Positions 50,537-58,108 of a DNA stretch of 64,000 nucleotides are shown piece by piece. Position 1 is the first letter of the stretch; every line of letters starts with the position of its first letter. Origin of the DNA: Streptomyces rimosus subsp. rimosus (GTDB taxonomy: Bacteria; Actinomycetota; Actinomycetes; Streptomycetales; Streptomycetaceae); assembly GCF_000720725.1 (NCBI RefSeq), contig NZ_JOCQ01000051.1, positions 1 through 64,000 on the forward strand, in the 5' to 3' direction. A program made the position numbers and the translations under genes. The notes beneath the pieces were generated by a model. That model worked only from the letters and a program-made list of their open reading frames with translations. It ran no database searches and was not told where the DNA came from.

Positions 50537-52336
50537 ATGACCCCATCCCCCTCGCGCCGAAGAGTCCTCGCCACAGCGGCCGCCGCCCTGCCCGCCGCCG
50601 CTCTCCCCGCCGCCGGCCTGCTCTCCGGAGCCGGAACGGCCTCCGCGGCGCCCGCAGCGGTGTCCGCGGCGCGGTCCCCCGCCGCCCCGCTGCCCAGCGG
50701 CGGCGACCTCGGGCCGAACGTGATCGTCTTCGATCCCGCCACTTCCGGCATCCAGGCCAAGCTGGACGAGATCTTCAAGCGGCAGGAGTCGGACCAGTTC
50801 GGCAAGGGCCGCTACGCGCTGCTCTTCAAGCCGGGCACGTACCACGGGCTCAATGCCCAACTGGGCTTCTACACCTCGGTGATGGGCCTGGGCCTGTCGC
50901 CCGACGACACGCTCATCAACGGTGATGTGACGGTCGACGCCGGCTGGTTCGGCGGCAACGCCACCCAGAACTTCTGGCGCTCGGCGGAGAATCTCGCGCT
51001 CAACCCGGTCAGCGGCACCAACCGCTTCGCCGTCTCCCAGGCGTCGCCGTTCCGGCGTATGCACGTCAAGGGAAACCTCAACCTCGCGCCGGACGGCTAC
51101 GGGTGGGCGAGCGGCGGGTACATCGCCGACAGCCGGATCGACGGCACCGTGCAGCCGTACTCCCAGCAGCAGTGGTACACCCGCGACAGCGCCGTCGGCG
51201 GCTGGCTCAACGGCGTGTGGAACATGGTCTTCTCCGGTGTCGAGGGCGCCCCCGCCCAGTCCTTTCCCGACCCGCCGTACACGACGCTGCCGACCACACC
51301 GGTCTCCCGCGAGAAGCCGTTCCTGTACCTGGACGGCGGGGAGTACAGGGTGTTCCTGCCCGCGCTGCGCACCGGCGCCCGCGGCACGAGTTGGGGCCGG
51401 GGCACGCCGCAGGGCACGTCGCTCCCGCTGAGCCGGTTCTACGTGGTCAAGGAGGGGGCGAGCGCGGCGACCGTCAACGCCGCGGTCGAGCAGGGGCTGC
51501 ACCTGCTGTTCACGCCCGGCGTCTACCACGTCGACCGGCCGATCGAGATCACCCGGGCCGGCACGGTGGTCCTCGGCCTCGGGTATCCCACGATCGTGCC
51601 GGACGGCGGGGTCAGCGCGCTGCGGGTCGCGGACGTGGACGGCGTACGGCTCGCCGGTCTGCTCGTCGACGCCGGACCGCGGAACTCCGAGGTCCTGGTG
51701 GAGATCGGCCCGGCGGGCGCGTCCGCCGGGCACGCCGCCGACCCGATCACGGTGCAGGACGTGTTCGTCCGTATCGGTGGCGCGGGCGCCGGGAAGGCCA
51801 CCGCCGGCCTGGTGGTCAACAGCAACCACACGATTGTCGACCACACCTGGATCTGGCGGGCCGACCACGGAGACGGGGTCGGCTGGGAGACCAACCGGGC
51901 CGACTTCGGGATGGTCGTCAACGGCGACGACGTACTGGCCACCGGGCTGTTCGTGGAACACTTCAACAAGTACGACGTGCGGTGGAACGGCGAGCGCGGC
52001 CGTACGGTCTTCTTCCAGAACGAGAAGGCGTACGACGCGCCCGATCAGGCGGCCGTCCAGGACGGGTCCGTCCGCGGCTTCGCCGCCTACAAGGTCGCCG
52101 ATTCCGTCACCGCGCACGAAGGCTGGGGCCTGGGCAGCTACTGCTACTACAAGGACGCCCCGACGATCGTGCAGGACCACGGTTTCGCCGCGCCGCGCAG
52201 GCCGGGGGTGAGATTCCACGATCTGCTCGTGGTCTCCCTCGGCGGCAAGGGCCAGTACGCCCACGTCGTCAACGACCACGGCGCCCCCACCTCCGGCGCG
52301 GACACCGTCCCGTCGAAGGTCGTGTCGTACCCCTGA
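50537..52336 (+). CDS. Secreted right-handed beta-helix protein (carbohydrate-active type)
   Basis: ATG 50537 gives 599 residues. The start is a twin-arginine signal peptide (SRRRVLATAA, hydrophobic to AGTASAAPA), so the protein is exported folded. The mature part has a short spacer and then the strongly conserved Streptomyces block FGKGRYALLFKPGTYHGLNAQLGFYTSVMGLGLSPDDTLINGDV. Parallel-beta-helix turns follow (GLLVDAGPRNSEVLVEIG, VVNSNHTIVDHTWIWRADHGDG). Such proteins are often mislabelled adenylyl cyclase or F5/8-type; the helix and LacI operator point to polysaccharide binding or cleavage instead. No catalytic residues can be assigned. Confidence 0.75.
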   Translation: MTPSPSRRRVLATAAAALPAAALPAAGLLSGAGTASAAPAAVSAARSPAAPLPSGGDLGPNVIVFDPATSGIQAKLDEIFKRQESDQFGKGRYALLFKPGTYHGLNAQLGFYTSVMGLGLSPDDTLINGDVTVDAGWFGGNATQNFWRSAENLALNPVSGTNRFAVSQASPFRRMHVKGNLNLAPDGYGWASGGYIADSRIDGTVQPYSQQQWYTRDSAVGGWLNGVWNMVFSGVEGAPAQSFPDPPYTTLPTTPVSREKPFLYLDGGEYRVFLPALRTGARGTSWGRGTPQGTSLPLSRFYVVKEGASAATVNAAVEQGLHLLFTPGVYHVDRPIEITRAGTVVLGLGYPTIVPDGGVSALRVADVDGVRLAGLLVDAGPRNSEVLVEIGPAGASAGHAADPITVQDVFVRIGGAGAGKATAGLVVNSNHTIVDHTWIWRADHGDGVGWETNRADFGMVVNGDDVLATGLFVEHFNKYDVRWNGERGRTVFFQNEKAYDAPDQAAVQDGSVRGFAAYKVADSVTAHEGWGLGSYCYYKDAPTIVQDHGFAAPRRPGVRFHDLLVVSLGGKGQYAHVVNDHGAPTSGADTVPSKVVSYP

Positions 52337-52502
52337 TCCGTGCGCCCGCTGTTCCCCGCGTCCGTGCCGGTGTGTGGTGCGGCGTGCCTCCCGTACGGCC
52401 GTAGGCCATCCGGAGCGCGTACCGAATGTCGGTGTTTGCCAGCGTTTGTTGCGGGTAGTCAGCGCACCGCAGATGATCTTCGAGGCCTTGGAGGCACGAC
52501 AG

Positions 52503-52664
52503 ATGAGCGATCAGACACCGTCACAGGCGGAAGGCGAACGGGACGACGACCAGGAGACCGCGGACCGGCGGGGCACCTCCCGCGGCCGCGAGGACACGCC
52601 TCGCTCCACCCCCTCCCAGGCTGAGGGCGAGCGCGAGGAGGAGGCGGAGCGGGACAAGACCTGA
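52503..52664 (+). CDS. Small acidic protein with duplicated TPSQAEGER motif
   Basis: ATG 52503 follows GGAGG at good spacing; 53 residues. The sequence TPSQAEGER occurs twice (residues 5-13 and near 36-44), and most other residues are Asp, Glu, Arg or Thr. It must be disordered and cytoplasmic. Its size, strong ribosome site and codon usage argue for a real gene. The function is unknown. Confidence 0.65.
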   Translation: MSDQTPSQAEGERDDDQETADRRGTSRGREDTPRSTPSQAEGEREEEAERDKT

Positions 52665-52732
52665 CTGGGCGTTCTCGTGCAGCGCGAACCGGGGACGAAA
52701 GGGTTCACCAAGGTACTCGGCATCAGTCCCTT

Positions 52733-53788
52733 TCAGTGGCCGCTGCGTTCGGCGCGGCCGGTGGGTTCAGGGGCGAAAACCGCGACCAGGGCGCGGAACG
52801 ACTCCCGGTACCTGCTGGGCGTGGTGCCGTTGAAACGGTGGAAGTGGTGCCTCAGGTTCGCGGGGGTGCCCAGGCCGGTGCGGGACGGGAGCTGTTCCAC
52901 GGGGGTGTCCGTGTGCTCCAGGAGCCACTGGGCCCGGTGGACCCGGGCACGCAGAAGGTACTGCAGCGGCGTCAAGCCCGTACGGGTGCGGAAGTGGCGG
53001 GTGAGGGTACGGACGCTGGTCCCCGTGTGCGCCGCGATGTCCGCCAGTGTCAGTGGGCGGTGCAAGTTGGCCTCCAGCCACTGCGCGGTGGGGTCCGTGG
53101 CGAAGTCGGCGGGTGGCGGCGCCAGGTCGGAGGAGGGGGAAGGCGAGGGCGGGGAAGAGGGGGCGCCGGAGAACGGTGAGGTGTCGGCGCGGAGGGCTTG
53201 TGACGGGTCCGGGAGCATCAAGAACAGATGCCGGTCCGCCTCCCGGGCCACCTGCACCCCATGGTCCTCCTCGATCATCCGCAGACAGGCGTCCTTCCCC
53301 CCGAGCACCCCCGCCGACGTGAGGAACGGGCCGTCCGCCACGGCCCAGTCGCCGAGTTCGATGTCGACCCCGGGATACCTGCGGGCCAGTTCCGCGGCGT
53401 GCGTCCAGGCCGTGGTCGCCTTGCGGCCGTCGAGGAGACCTGTTCCGGCCAGGGCGAAGACACCCGTACCGATCCCCACCACGCGGGCACCGCGCCCCAC
53501 CGCCCCCCGCACGGCATCGAGCACCGGCCCCGGCGGCGGGTCCGGACAGTCGCCGTAGCCCGGCACGATCACCGTGTCGGCTTCCTCCACGCCGTCCAGG
53601 TCCCGGTCGGCCAGCACCGTCACCGCACCGGGGCCCGCGGTCCGCACCGTGCGCGTCGCCGCGCAGACCCGCAGCTCATAGGGCGGACGGCGGTAGAACA
53701 TCCGCGACGCGGCACCGAACAGCAGCGCCGGGGTGGAGAGGTGTTGCGCGGGGATCCCGTCGAGCGCGAGCAGCGCGACCACTGACAT
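52733..53788 (-). CDS. GlxA-family AraC-type regulator, copy 1
   Basis: A 351-residue protein with an N-terminal DJ-1/PfpI-like domain (MSVVALLALDGIPAQHLSTPALLFG, VIVPGYGDC, GIGTGVFALAGTGLLDGRKATTAW). After an unstructured Ser/Pro-rich linker comes a C-terminal AraC HTH (ADIAAHTGTSVRTLTRHFRTRTGLTPLQYLLRARVHRAQWLLEHTDTPVEQLPSRTGLGTPANLRHHFHRF). The usual nucleophile Cys of DJ-1 proteins is Thr here (GTGVF), so a binding rather than catalytic role is likely. It is transcribed away from the S1 protease gene and has a paralog on the other side of that gene. Confidence 0.85.
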   Translation of the reverse strand: MSVVALLALDGIPAQHLSTPALLFGAASRMFYRRPPYELRVCAATRTVRTAGPGAVTVLADRDLDGVEEADTVIVPGYGDCPDPPPGPVLDAVRGAVGRGARVVGIGTGVFALAGTGLLDGRKATTAWTHAAELARRYPGVDIELGDWAVADGPFLTSAGVLGGKDACLRMIEEDHGVQVAREADRHLFLMLPDPSQALRADTSPFSGAPSSPPSPSPSSDLAPPPADFATDPTAQWLEANLHRPLTLADIAAHTGTSVRTLTRHFRTRTGLTPLQYLLRARVHRAQWLLEHTDTPVEQLPSRTGLGTPANLRHHFHRFNGTTPSRYRESFRALVAVFAPEPTGRAERSGH

Positions 53789-53970
53789 GGCCAGAATTTA
53801 ACCCAAGGTGGCATTGGGCCGCTTTTTCCGGCCTGTCCGGCCCACGGAAGATGAGGACAGGCCGTCAGCGGCGCTCCGTATTCGTCCGTAGCACCGCGGC
53901 GCATGTGGCCATGTAACCCCACATCCGTGCCTCCATCCGTCCGTGAAACTGCGCAAAGGGCATCACTTCC

Positions 53971-54852
53971 ATGACCTTCTCGAATGGCACCTCCCTGTCC
54001 GGAACACCCGGCACACCCGGAACATCCGGCCGCCGCGTCCGGCGGCTGCTCGCCGGTGCGGGCACCGTCGGCGCCGTCACGGTCCTGTGCGCCGCAGGCA
54101 TGAGCGGCAGCGCGCACGCGATCGTGGGCGGGAAGAACTCCACGGAGGAGTACCCCTTCATGGTGTCGATCCCCATGACCGTGAAGCAGGAGGGCGGCCC
54201 CCGCTTGTCAGGCGTGTGCGGCGGAGCCCTGATCGACCGGCAGTGGGTGGTGACCGCGGCGCACTGCGCCCAGGACGACTACGCGGCCGTGCCGGCCGGC
54301 ACGGTGCGGATCGGCAGCGACCGGCAGCACTCCGGCGGCACCGTCCGCACCATCGTCAAGAAGGTCATCCACCCCCGGTACGACATCAGTGGCAACCAGC
54401 GCTCCTTCCACGACATCGCGCTGCTCCGCCTGGACCGTCCCGTCACCCGGCAGGCCCCCATCCGCATGGCCGCGCACGCGCCACGGATCGGCGCGCACAC
54501 CCGGCTCCTCGGCTTCGGTACGACCGTCGACGCCTCCGACCCCAAGGACTGGAAGTTCCCCGAGCGGCTCAAGCAACTGGACACCCTCAGGGCCCCTACG
54601 GCCAAGTGCCTCGACATCAACGGCAGCAAGGAACTGTGCACCCAGAGCCAGGTCCCCGGCGCCATGGCGTGCATGGGAGACTCCGGGGGGCCGCAGATCC
54701 AGCGCGTCGGCGGACGTTGGCAGCTCGTCGGCACCACATCGGGTGACGGGGAAGCGCGGGTCGACCCGAAGTGCGGGGGCGGACGCGGGATCTACACCTC
54801 CATAGCCTCCTACAAGGGCTGGATCGACAGGACTGTCGCCGCCCACCGCTGA
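53971..54852 (+). CDS. Secreted S1-family serine protease
   Basis: 293 residues with a signal peptide (RRVRRLLAGAGTVGAVTVLCAAG, cleavage near SAHA) and IVGG at residues 51-54. The triad is His98 (VVTAAHC), Asp148 (FHDIALLRL) and Ser238 (MACMGDSGGPQ). Six cysteines can form the usual three disulfides of bacterial trypsin-like proteases. The residue six before the Ser (trypsin Asp189) is Met232, so Arg/Lys specificity is unlikely; a neutral or hydrophobic pocket is expected. There is almost no propeptide between the signal and IVGG. It lies between two GlxA-type regulator genes that may control it. Confidence 0.85.
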   Translation: MTFSNGTSLSGTPGTPGTSGRRVRRLLAGAGTVGAVTVLCAAGMSGSAHAIVGGKNSTEEYPFMVSIPMTVKQEGGPRLSGVCGGALIDRQWVVTAAHCAQDDYAAVPAGTVRIGSDRQHSGGTVRTIVKKVIHPRYDISGNQRSFHDIALLRLDRPVTRQAPIRMAAHAPRIGAHTRLLGFGTTVDASDPKDWKFPERLKQLDTLRAPTAKCLDINGSKELCTQSQVPGAMACMGDSGGPQIQRVGGRWQLVGTTSGDGEARVDPKCGGGRGIYTSIASYKGWIDRTVAAHR

Positions 54853-54924
54853 GCCGAACCGGGCGGGTGACCGCGGGCGGCACGGGCAGGCAGGACAGGC
54901 AGGGCAGGAGCGGATAATCCCTGC

Positions 54925-55872
54925 ATGTCAGTCATCGCGCTGCTCGTCCTCGACGGCGTCCCCGCCCATCAGCTCACCACCCCCGGCCTGGTCCTGGAGG
55001 CCCTCGCCCACGGGGCCCCCGGTGGCGACGCGTACGAGCTGCGGATCTGCGCCGTCCCCCGCACCGTCACCACCGCCGAGCCCGCCGCGCTGACGGTCAC
55101 CGCCGATCAGGGACTGGAAGGACTGGACGGAGCGGACACCGTGGCGGTGGCCGGACACGACGGGTTCCGGGGAGAGCCGCCGGTGGGGGTGGCCGGGGCG
55201 TTGCGGGACGCGGCGGCCCGGGGCTGCCGGATCGCTGCCGTGGGCACCGGCGCGTTCACCCTGGCTGCCGCCGGTCTCCTGGACGGCCGCCGCGCCACCA
55301 CCGGGTGGAGCGAAGTGCCCGCACTGGCCCAGCGGTACCCGGCGGTGGACGTCGACCCGGCGGGCACGCTCGTCGTGGACGGGCCGTTTTGCACATCGGC
55401 CGGGCTCTTCGGCGGGCTCGACCTCTGGCTGCGGCTCGTCGCGGAGGACCACGGGCCCGCGGTGGCCGCCGACGTCGCGCGGCGGCTCGTGCTGCCCGTA
55501 CGCGAGGAGGCCGACGCCGCCCGGGACGAACTCGCCCGGGCGGTCGCGGGGACCGCGGGCCTGGAGCCGACCGTCCGGTGGCTGGAGGCGTCCCTGCACC
55601 GCCCGCTCACGCCCGCCGACATCGCCGCGCACGCCCGGCTCAGCGTGCGCACGCTCAACCGCAGATTTCGCGCGCACACCGGATTCAGCCCGCTCCAGTA
55701 CCTGCTGCGCGCCCGGCTGGACCTCGCCCGGCGCCTCCTGGAGCAAGAGGACGAGGCCACCGTCGAGGACATCGCCGCACGCGCGGGGTTCACGTCGTCG
55801 GCGAGCTTTCGCCGGCACTTCCGAACAGCGACCGGCAGCACGCCCCGGGCCTACCGTGCCACGGCCCGGTGA
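54925..55872 (+). CDS. GlxA-family AraC-type regulator, copy 2
   Basis: 315 residues; the same domain order as the copy at 52733-53788: DJ-1/PfpI-like sensor (MSVIALLVLDGVPAHQLTTPGLVLE, AAVGTGAFTLAAAGLLDGRRATTGW) and AraC HTH (ADIAAHARLSVRTLNRRFRAHTGFSPLQYLLRARLDLARRLLEQEDEATVEDIAARAGFTSSASFRRHFRTATGSTPRAYR). Again no nucleophile Cys. It is co-directional with the protease and starts about 70 bases after its stop. The two regulators are probably duplicates. The recognition helices differ moderately, so they may bind related but not identical sites. Confidence 0.85.
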   Translation: MSVIALLVLDGVPAHQLTTPGLVLEALAHGAPGGDAYELRICAVPRTVTTAEPAALTVTADQGLEGLDGADTVAVAGHDGFRGEPPVGVAGALRDAAARGCRIAAVGTGAFTLAAAGLLDGRRATTGWSEVPALAQRYPAVDVDPAGTLVVDGPFCTSAGLFGGLDLWLRLVAEDHGPAVAADVARRLVLPVREEADAARDELARAVAGTAGLEPTVRWLEASLHRPLTPADIAAHARLSVRTLNRRFRAHTGFSPLQYLLRARLDLARRLLEQEDEATVEDIAARAGFTSSASFRRHFRTATGSTPRAYRATAR

Positions 55873-56083
55873 GCCAGCGCCTGCGGAGAGGCCTGCGCGT
55901 TGATCAGGGCCCGGGCCCGCAGCCCGCGCCGCTCGGCCAGGTCAACGACGATGTGCCCGTACCGGCTGACAGGGACGCCACCTGCCCTACGGCCTGCCGC
56001 CCACGGGCGCCGGGTGTGCGGAGCGGTCTCCACGGGGTACCCGCGCGGGCACGCCCTACGGTCCTGCGCAGGAAGGAGCCTCG

Positions 56084-56734
56084 GTGGACGTCCCGGAACA
56101 CCTGCCCGGAACCGGTCCGATTCCGGGCCCATATCCGCCCCCACCCTGGCATCTGAAGGGCCACTTGTGGGGTGGCCTGTTCCCCGCCGAGTCGGTCCCG
56201 GTCCCTCCCCCGGACCTCTCGCGCCTGCTGCCGCGCACCCTGGCCGTCTTCCTCATCCGGTACCGCGCGGGAACCCTCCGCTACGACGAGCTGATCGTCG
56301 GCACGCCCGTACGCCGTGGCCGGCGGGTCGGCCTCTGCATCCAGTGGATCTGGGTGGACGACGAACGGTCGCTGTGGGGCGGCCGCCGTATCTGGGGTGT
56401 GCCCAAGCAACTGGCCGAGTTCCGCTGGGAGGGCTCACGCGTACGCGTCCAGGACGGTGAAGGACCGGTCGTCGTCCTGGATGTGGCGACGAGGCGCCCG
56501 CCGCTCCCCCGCCTCCGCCTGCCGATGACCGGTTTCGGCTCTCTCGACGGCGTGCGGACGGTCGCCACCGCACGGTTCAGCGCCCGGCCGGCGGCCGCCT
56601 CCCTGCGGGTGGCCGAGTGGTCGGCGCGGCTGCCCGCGCTGCGCCGCGCCGACGCCCGTATCCGGTTCGCCGCGACCTCGTTCGACATGCTCATGCCCTC
56701 CCCGGCGCTCCACCCGGCACCGTCCATGGCCTGA
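56084..56734 (+). CDS. Acetoacetate decarboxylase-family protein
   Basis: GTG 56084 with GGAG upstream gives 216 residues. The family fold is shown by LRYDELIVGTPVRRGRRVGLCIQWIWVDDERS and the active-site-like loop WGVPKQLAEFRW, with Lys108 at the place of the Schiff-base lysine. The N-terminal WHLKGHLWGGLFPAE segment is usual for small actinomycete members. Such proteins may be decarboxylases or lyases for unknown oxo acids, or may only bind them. It lies upstream of the ArAE-type exporter gene in the same direction (20 bases apart), so co-transcription is likely. Confidence 0.75.
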   Translation: MDVPEHLPGTGPIPGPYPPPPWHLKGHLWGGLFPAESVPVPPPDLSRLLPRTLAVFLIRYRAGTLRYDELIVGTPVRRGRRVGLCIQWIWVDDERSLWGGRRIWGVPKQLAEFRWEGSRVRVQDGEGPVVVLDVATRRPPLPRLRLPMTGFGSLDGVRTVATARFSARPAAASLRVAEWSARLPALRRADARIRFAATSFDMLMPSPALHPAPSMA

Positions 56735-56755
56735 CGTGCCGTCACGAGCAGACCG

Positions 56756-58051
56756 GTGATCGGGCGCCCGATGGTGCCTGTGGTGCGCAAGAGTGGGAAC
56801 AAGCCAAACGTGGCTGAAGTTACCGACCCTCTGCTGGACCTCGTCCGGCGGCGCCGTGAGCCGGTGGTCGTCCAGACCGTCCGGTCGACCGTGGCCGCCG
56901 TGATCTCGTACGTCGTCGCCCTGGTGCTGAGCAGCGAGCCGGCGCCGCTGACCGCGCCGCTCACCGCGCTGCTGGTCGTCCAGGTCACGCTGTACGCGAC
57001 GCTCACCACCGGGATGCGCCGGGTCAACGCGGTCGTGGTGGGCGTGCTGATCGCCATCGGGTTCAGCGCGCTGGTGGGGCTGACCTGGTGGAGTCTGGGC
57101 CTGATCATCCTCGCCGCGCTGGTGATCGGCCGTTTCGTACGGGCCGGTGAGTTCGTGCCGGAGGTGGCGATCAGCGCCATGCTGGTGCTGGGCGTGACCC
57201 GGGTGGCCGAGACGGCCTGGGACCGGGTGCTGGAGACGCTGATCGGTGCCGTCGTCGGGCTGCTCTTCAACGTCCTGTTCGTTCCGCCGGTGTGGGTGCA
57301 GCCCGCCAGTGCGGCCATCGAGGACCTGGCGAGCCGGATGCGGCGGCTGCTCGTGTGCCTCGGGGACGAGGTGGGCGGGCACACCCCCGTCTCGGAGGCC
57401 GCGGCCCGGCTGCACGAGGCGCGCCGTCTGGACCACGACATCGTGCAGGTGGACGCCGCGCTCCGGCAGGCGGAGGACAGTCTGCGGCTCAACCCCCGCG
57501 TCAAGGAGGGCACGCTCTTCCGTGTCGTGCTGCGCACCGGCCTGGACACCCTGGAGATCTCCGCGGTGGTGCTCCGTACGCTGTGCCGCACGCTGACCGA
57601 CCTGGCCAAGGCGCGTACCCGGGAGCACCTGTTCGCGCCGCACATCGCCACCGCCCTGCACGAGGTGTTCCGGCACATGGCCAGCGCGGTGGAGAGCTTC
57701 GCCGTACTGATCACCACGCAGGTCGGCGCCAACGCCGAGGAGGCCGAGGAGCGGCTCGCCGAGGAACTCGCCCGCAGCCGCGCCAGCCGGGACGTGGTCG
57801 CGCACCTGCTCCTCGACGGGGTGCGGGAGCATCCGCGCCAGTGGCAGTTGCACGGTGCGCTGCTGGCCGAGATCGATCGCATCCTGGACGAGCTGGACGT
57901 GGAGAAGCGCACCCAGCGGCTGATCGAGGAGCTGGACCGGGAGTCGCGTGAGCAGCGCGAGAAGTACCGGCTGGTGGACCGGCTCCGGGGGCGGATAAAC
58001 GTCACCCGGACGAATGACCGCACGGCGAAGCCGCAGGGGCCGGTGCCGTGA
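56756..58051 (+). CDS. Aromatic-acid exporter family protein (ArAE/FUSC type)
   Basis: GTG 56756 or ATG 56771 gives 431 or 426 residues; neither start has a clear ribosome site. Four to six hydrophobic segments occupy residues 30-180 (VRSTVAAVISYVVALVLSS, ALTALLVVQVTLYATLTTG, WWSLGLIILAALVIGRFVRAG, LIGAVVGLLFNVLFVPPVWV). A long charged helical domain follows (EEAEERLAEELARSRASRDVVAHL, IDRILDELDVEKRTQRLIEELDRES). This is the layout of ArAE_1/FUSC-like exporters of aromatic acids. Co-transcription with the decarboxylase-family gene suggests a shared substrate. Confidence 0.8.
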   Translation: MIGRPMVPVVRKSGNKPNVAEVTDPLLDLVRRRREPVVVQTVRSTVAAVISYVVALVLSSEPAPLTAPLTALLVVQVTLYATLTTGMRRVNAVVVGVLIAIGFSALVGLTWWSLGLIILAALVIGRFVRAGEFVPEVAISAMLVLGVTRVAETAWDRVLETLIGAVVGLLFNVLFVPPVWVQPASAAIEDLASRMRRLLVCLGDEVGGHTPVSEAAARLHEARRLDHDIVQVDAALRQAEDSLRLNPRVKEGTLFRVVLRTGLDTLEISAVVLRTLCRTLTDLAKARTREHLFAPHIATALHEVFRHMASAVESFAVLITTQVGANAEEAEERLAEELARSRASRDVVAHLLLDGVREHPRQWQLHGALLAEIDRILDELDVEKRTQRLIEELDRESREQREKYRLVDRLRGRINVTRTNDRTAKPQGPVP

Positions 58052-58052
58052 C

Positions 58053-58100
58053 GCCCGGGGCCGAGACCCGTCGTGAACGGGGCGGCTGTCGTCCCCGGGC
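58053..58100. terminator. Hairpin between convergent exporter and asnB genes
   Basis: Outer arms GCCCGGGG (58053-58060) and CCCCGGGC (58093-58100) enclose an inner CCCGT/ACGGG stem. It lies between the exporter stop (58051) and the asnB stop (58109), suitable for both directions. Confidence 0.55.
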
Positions 58101-58108
58101 ACGGGCGC

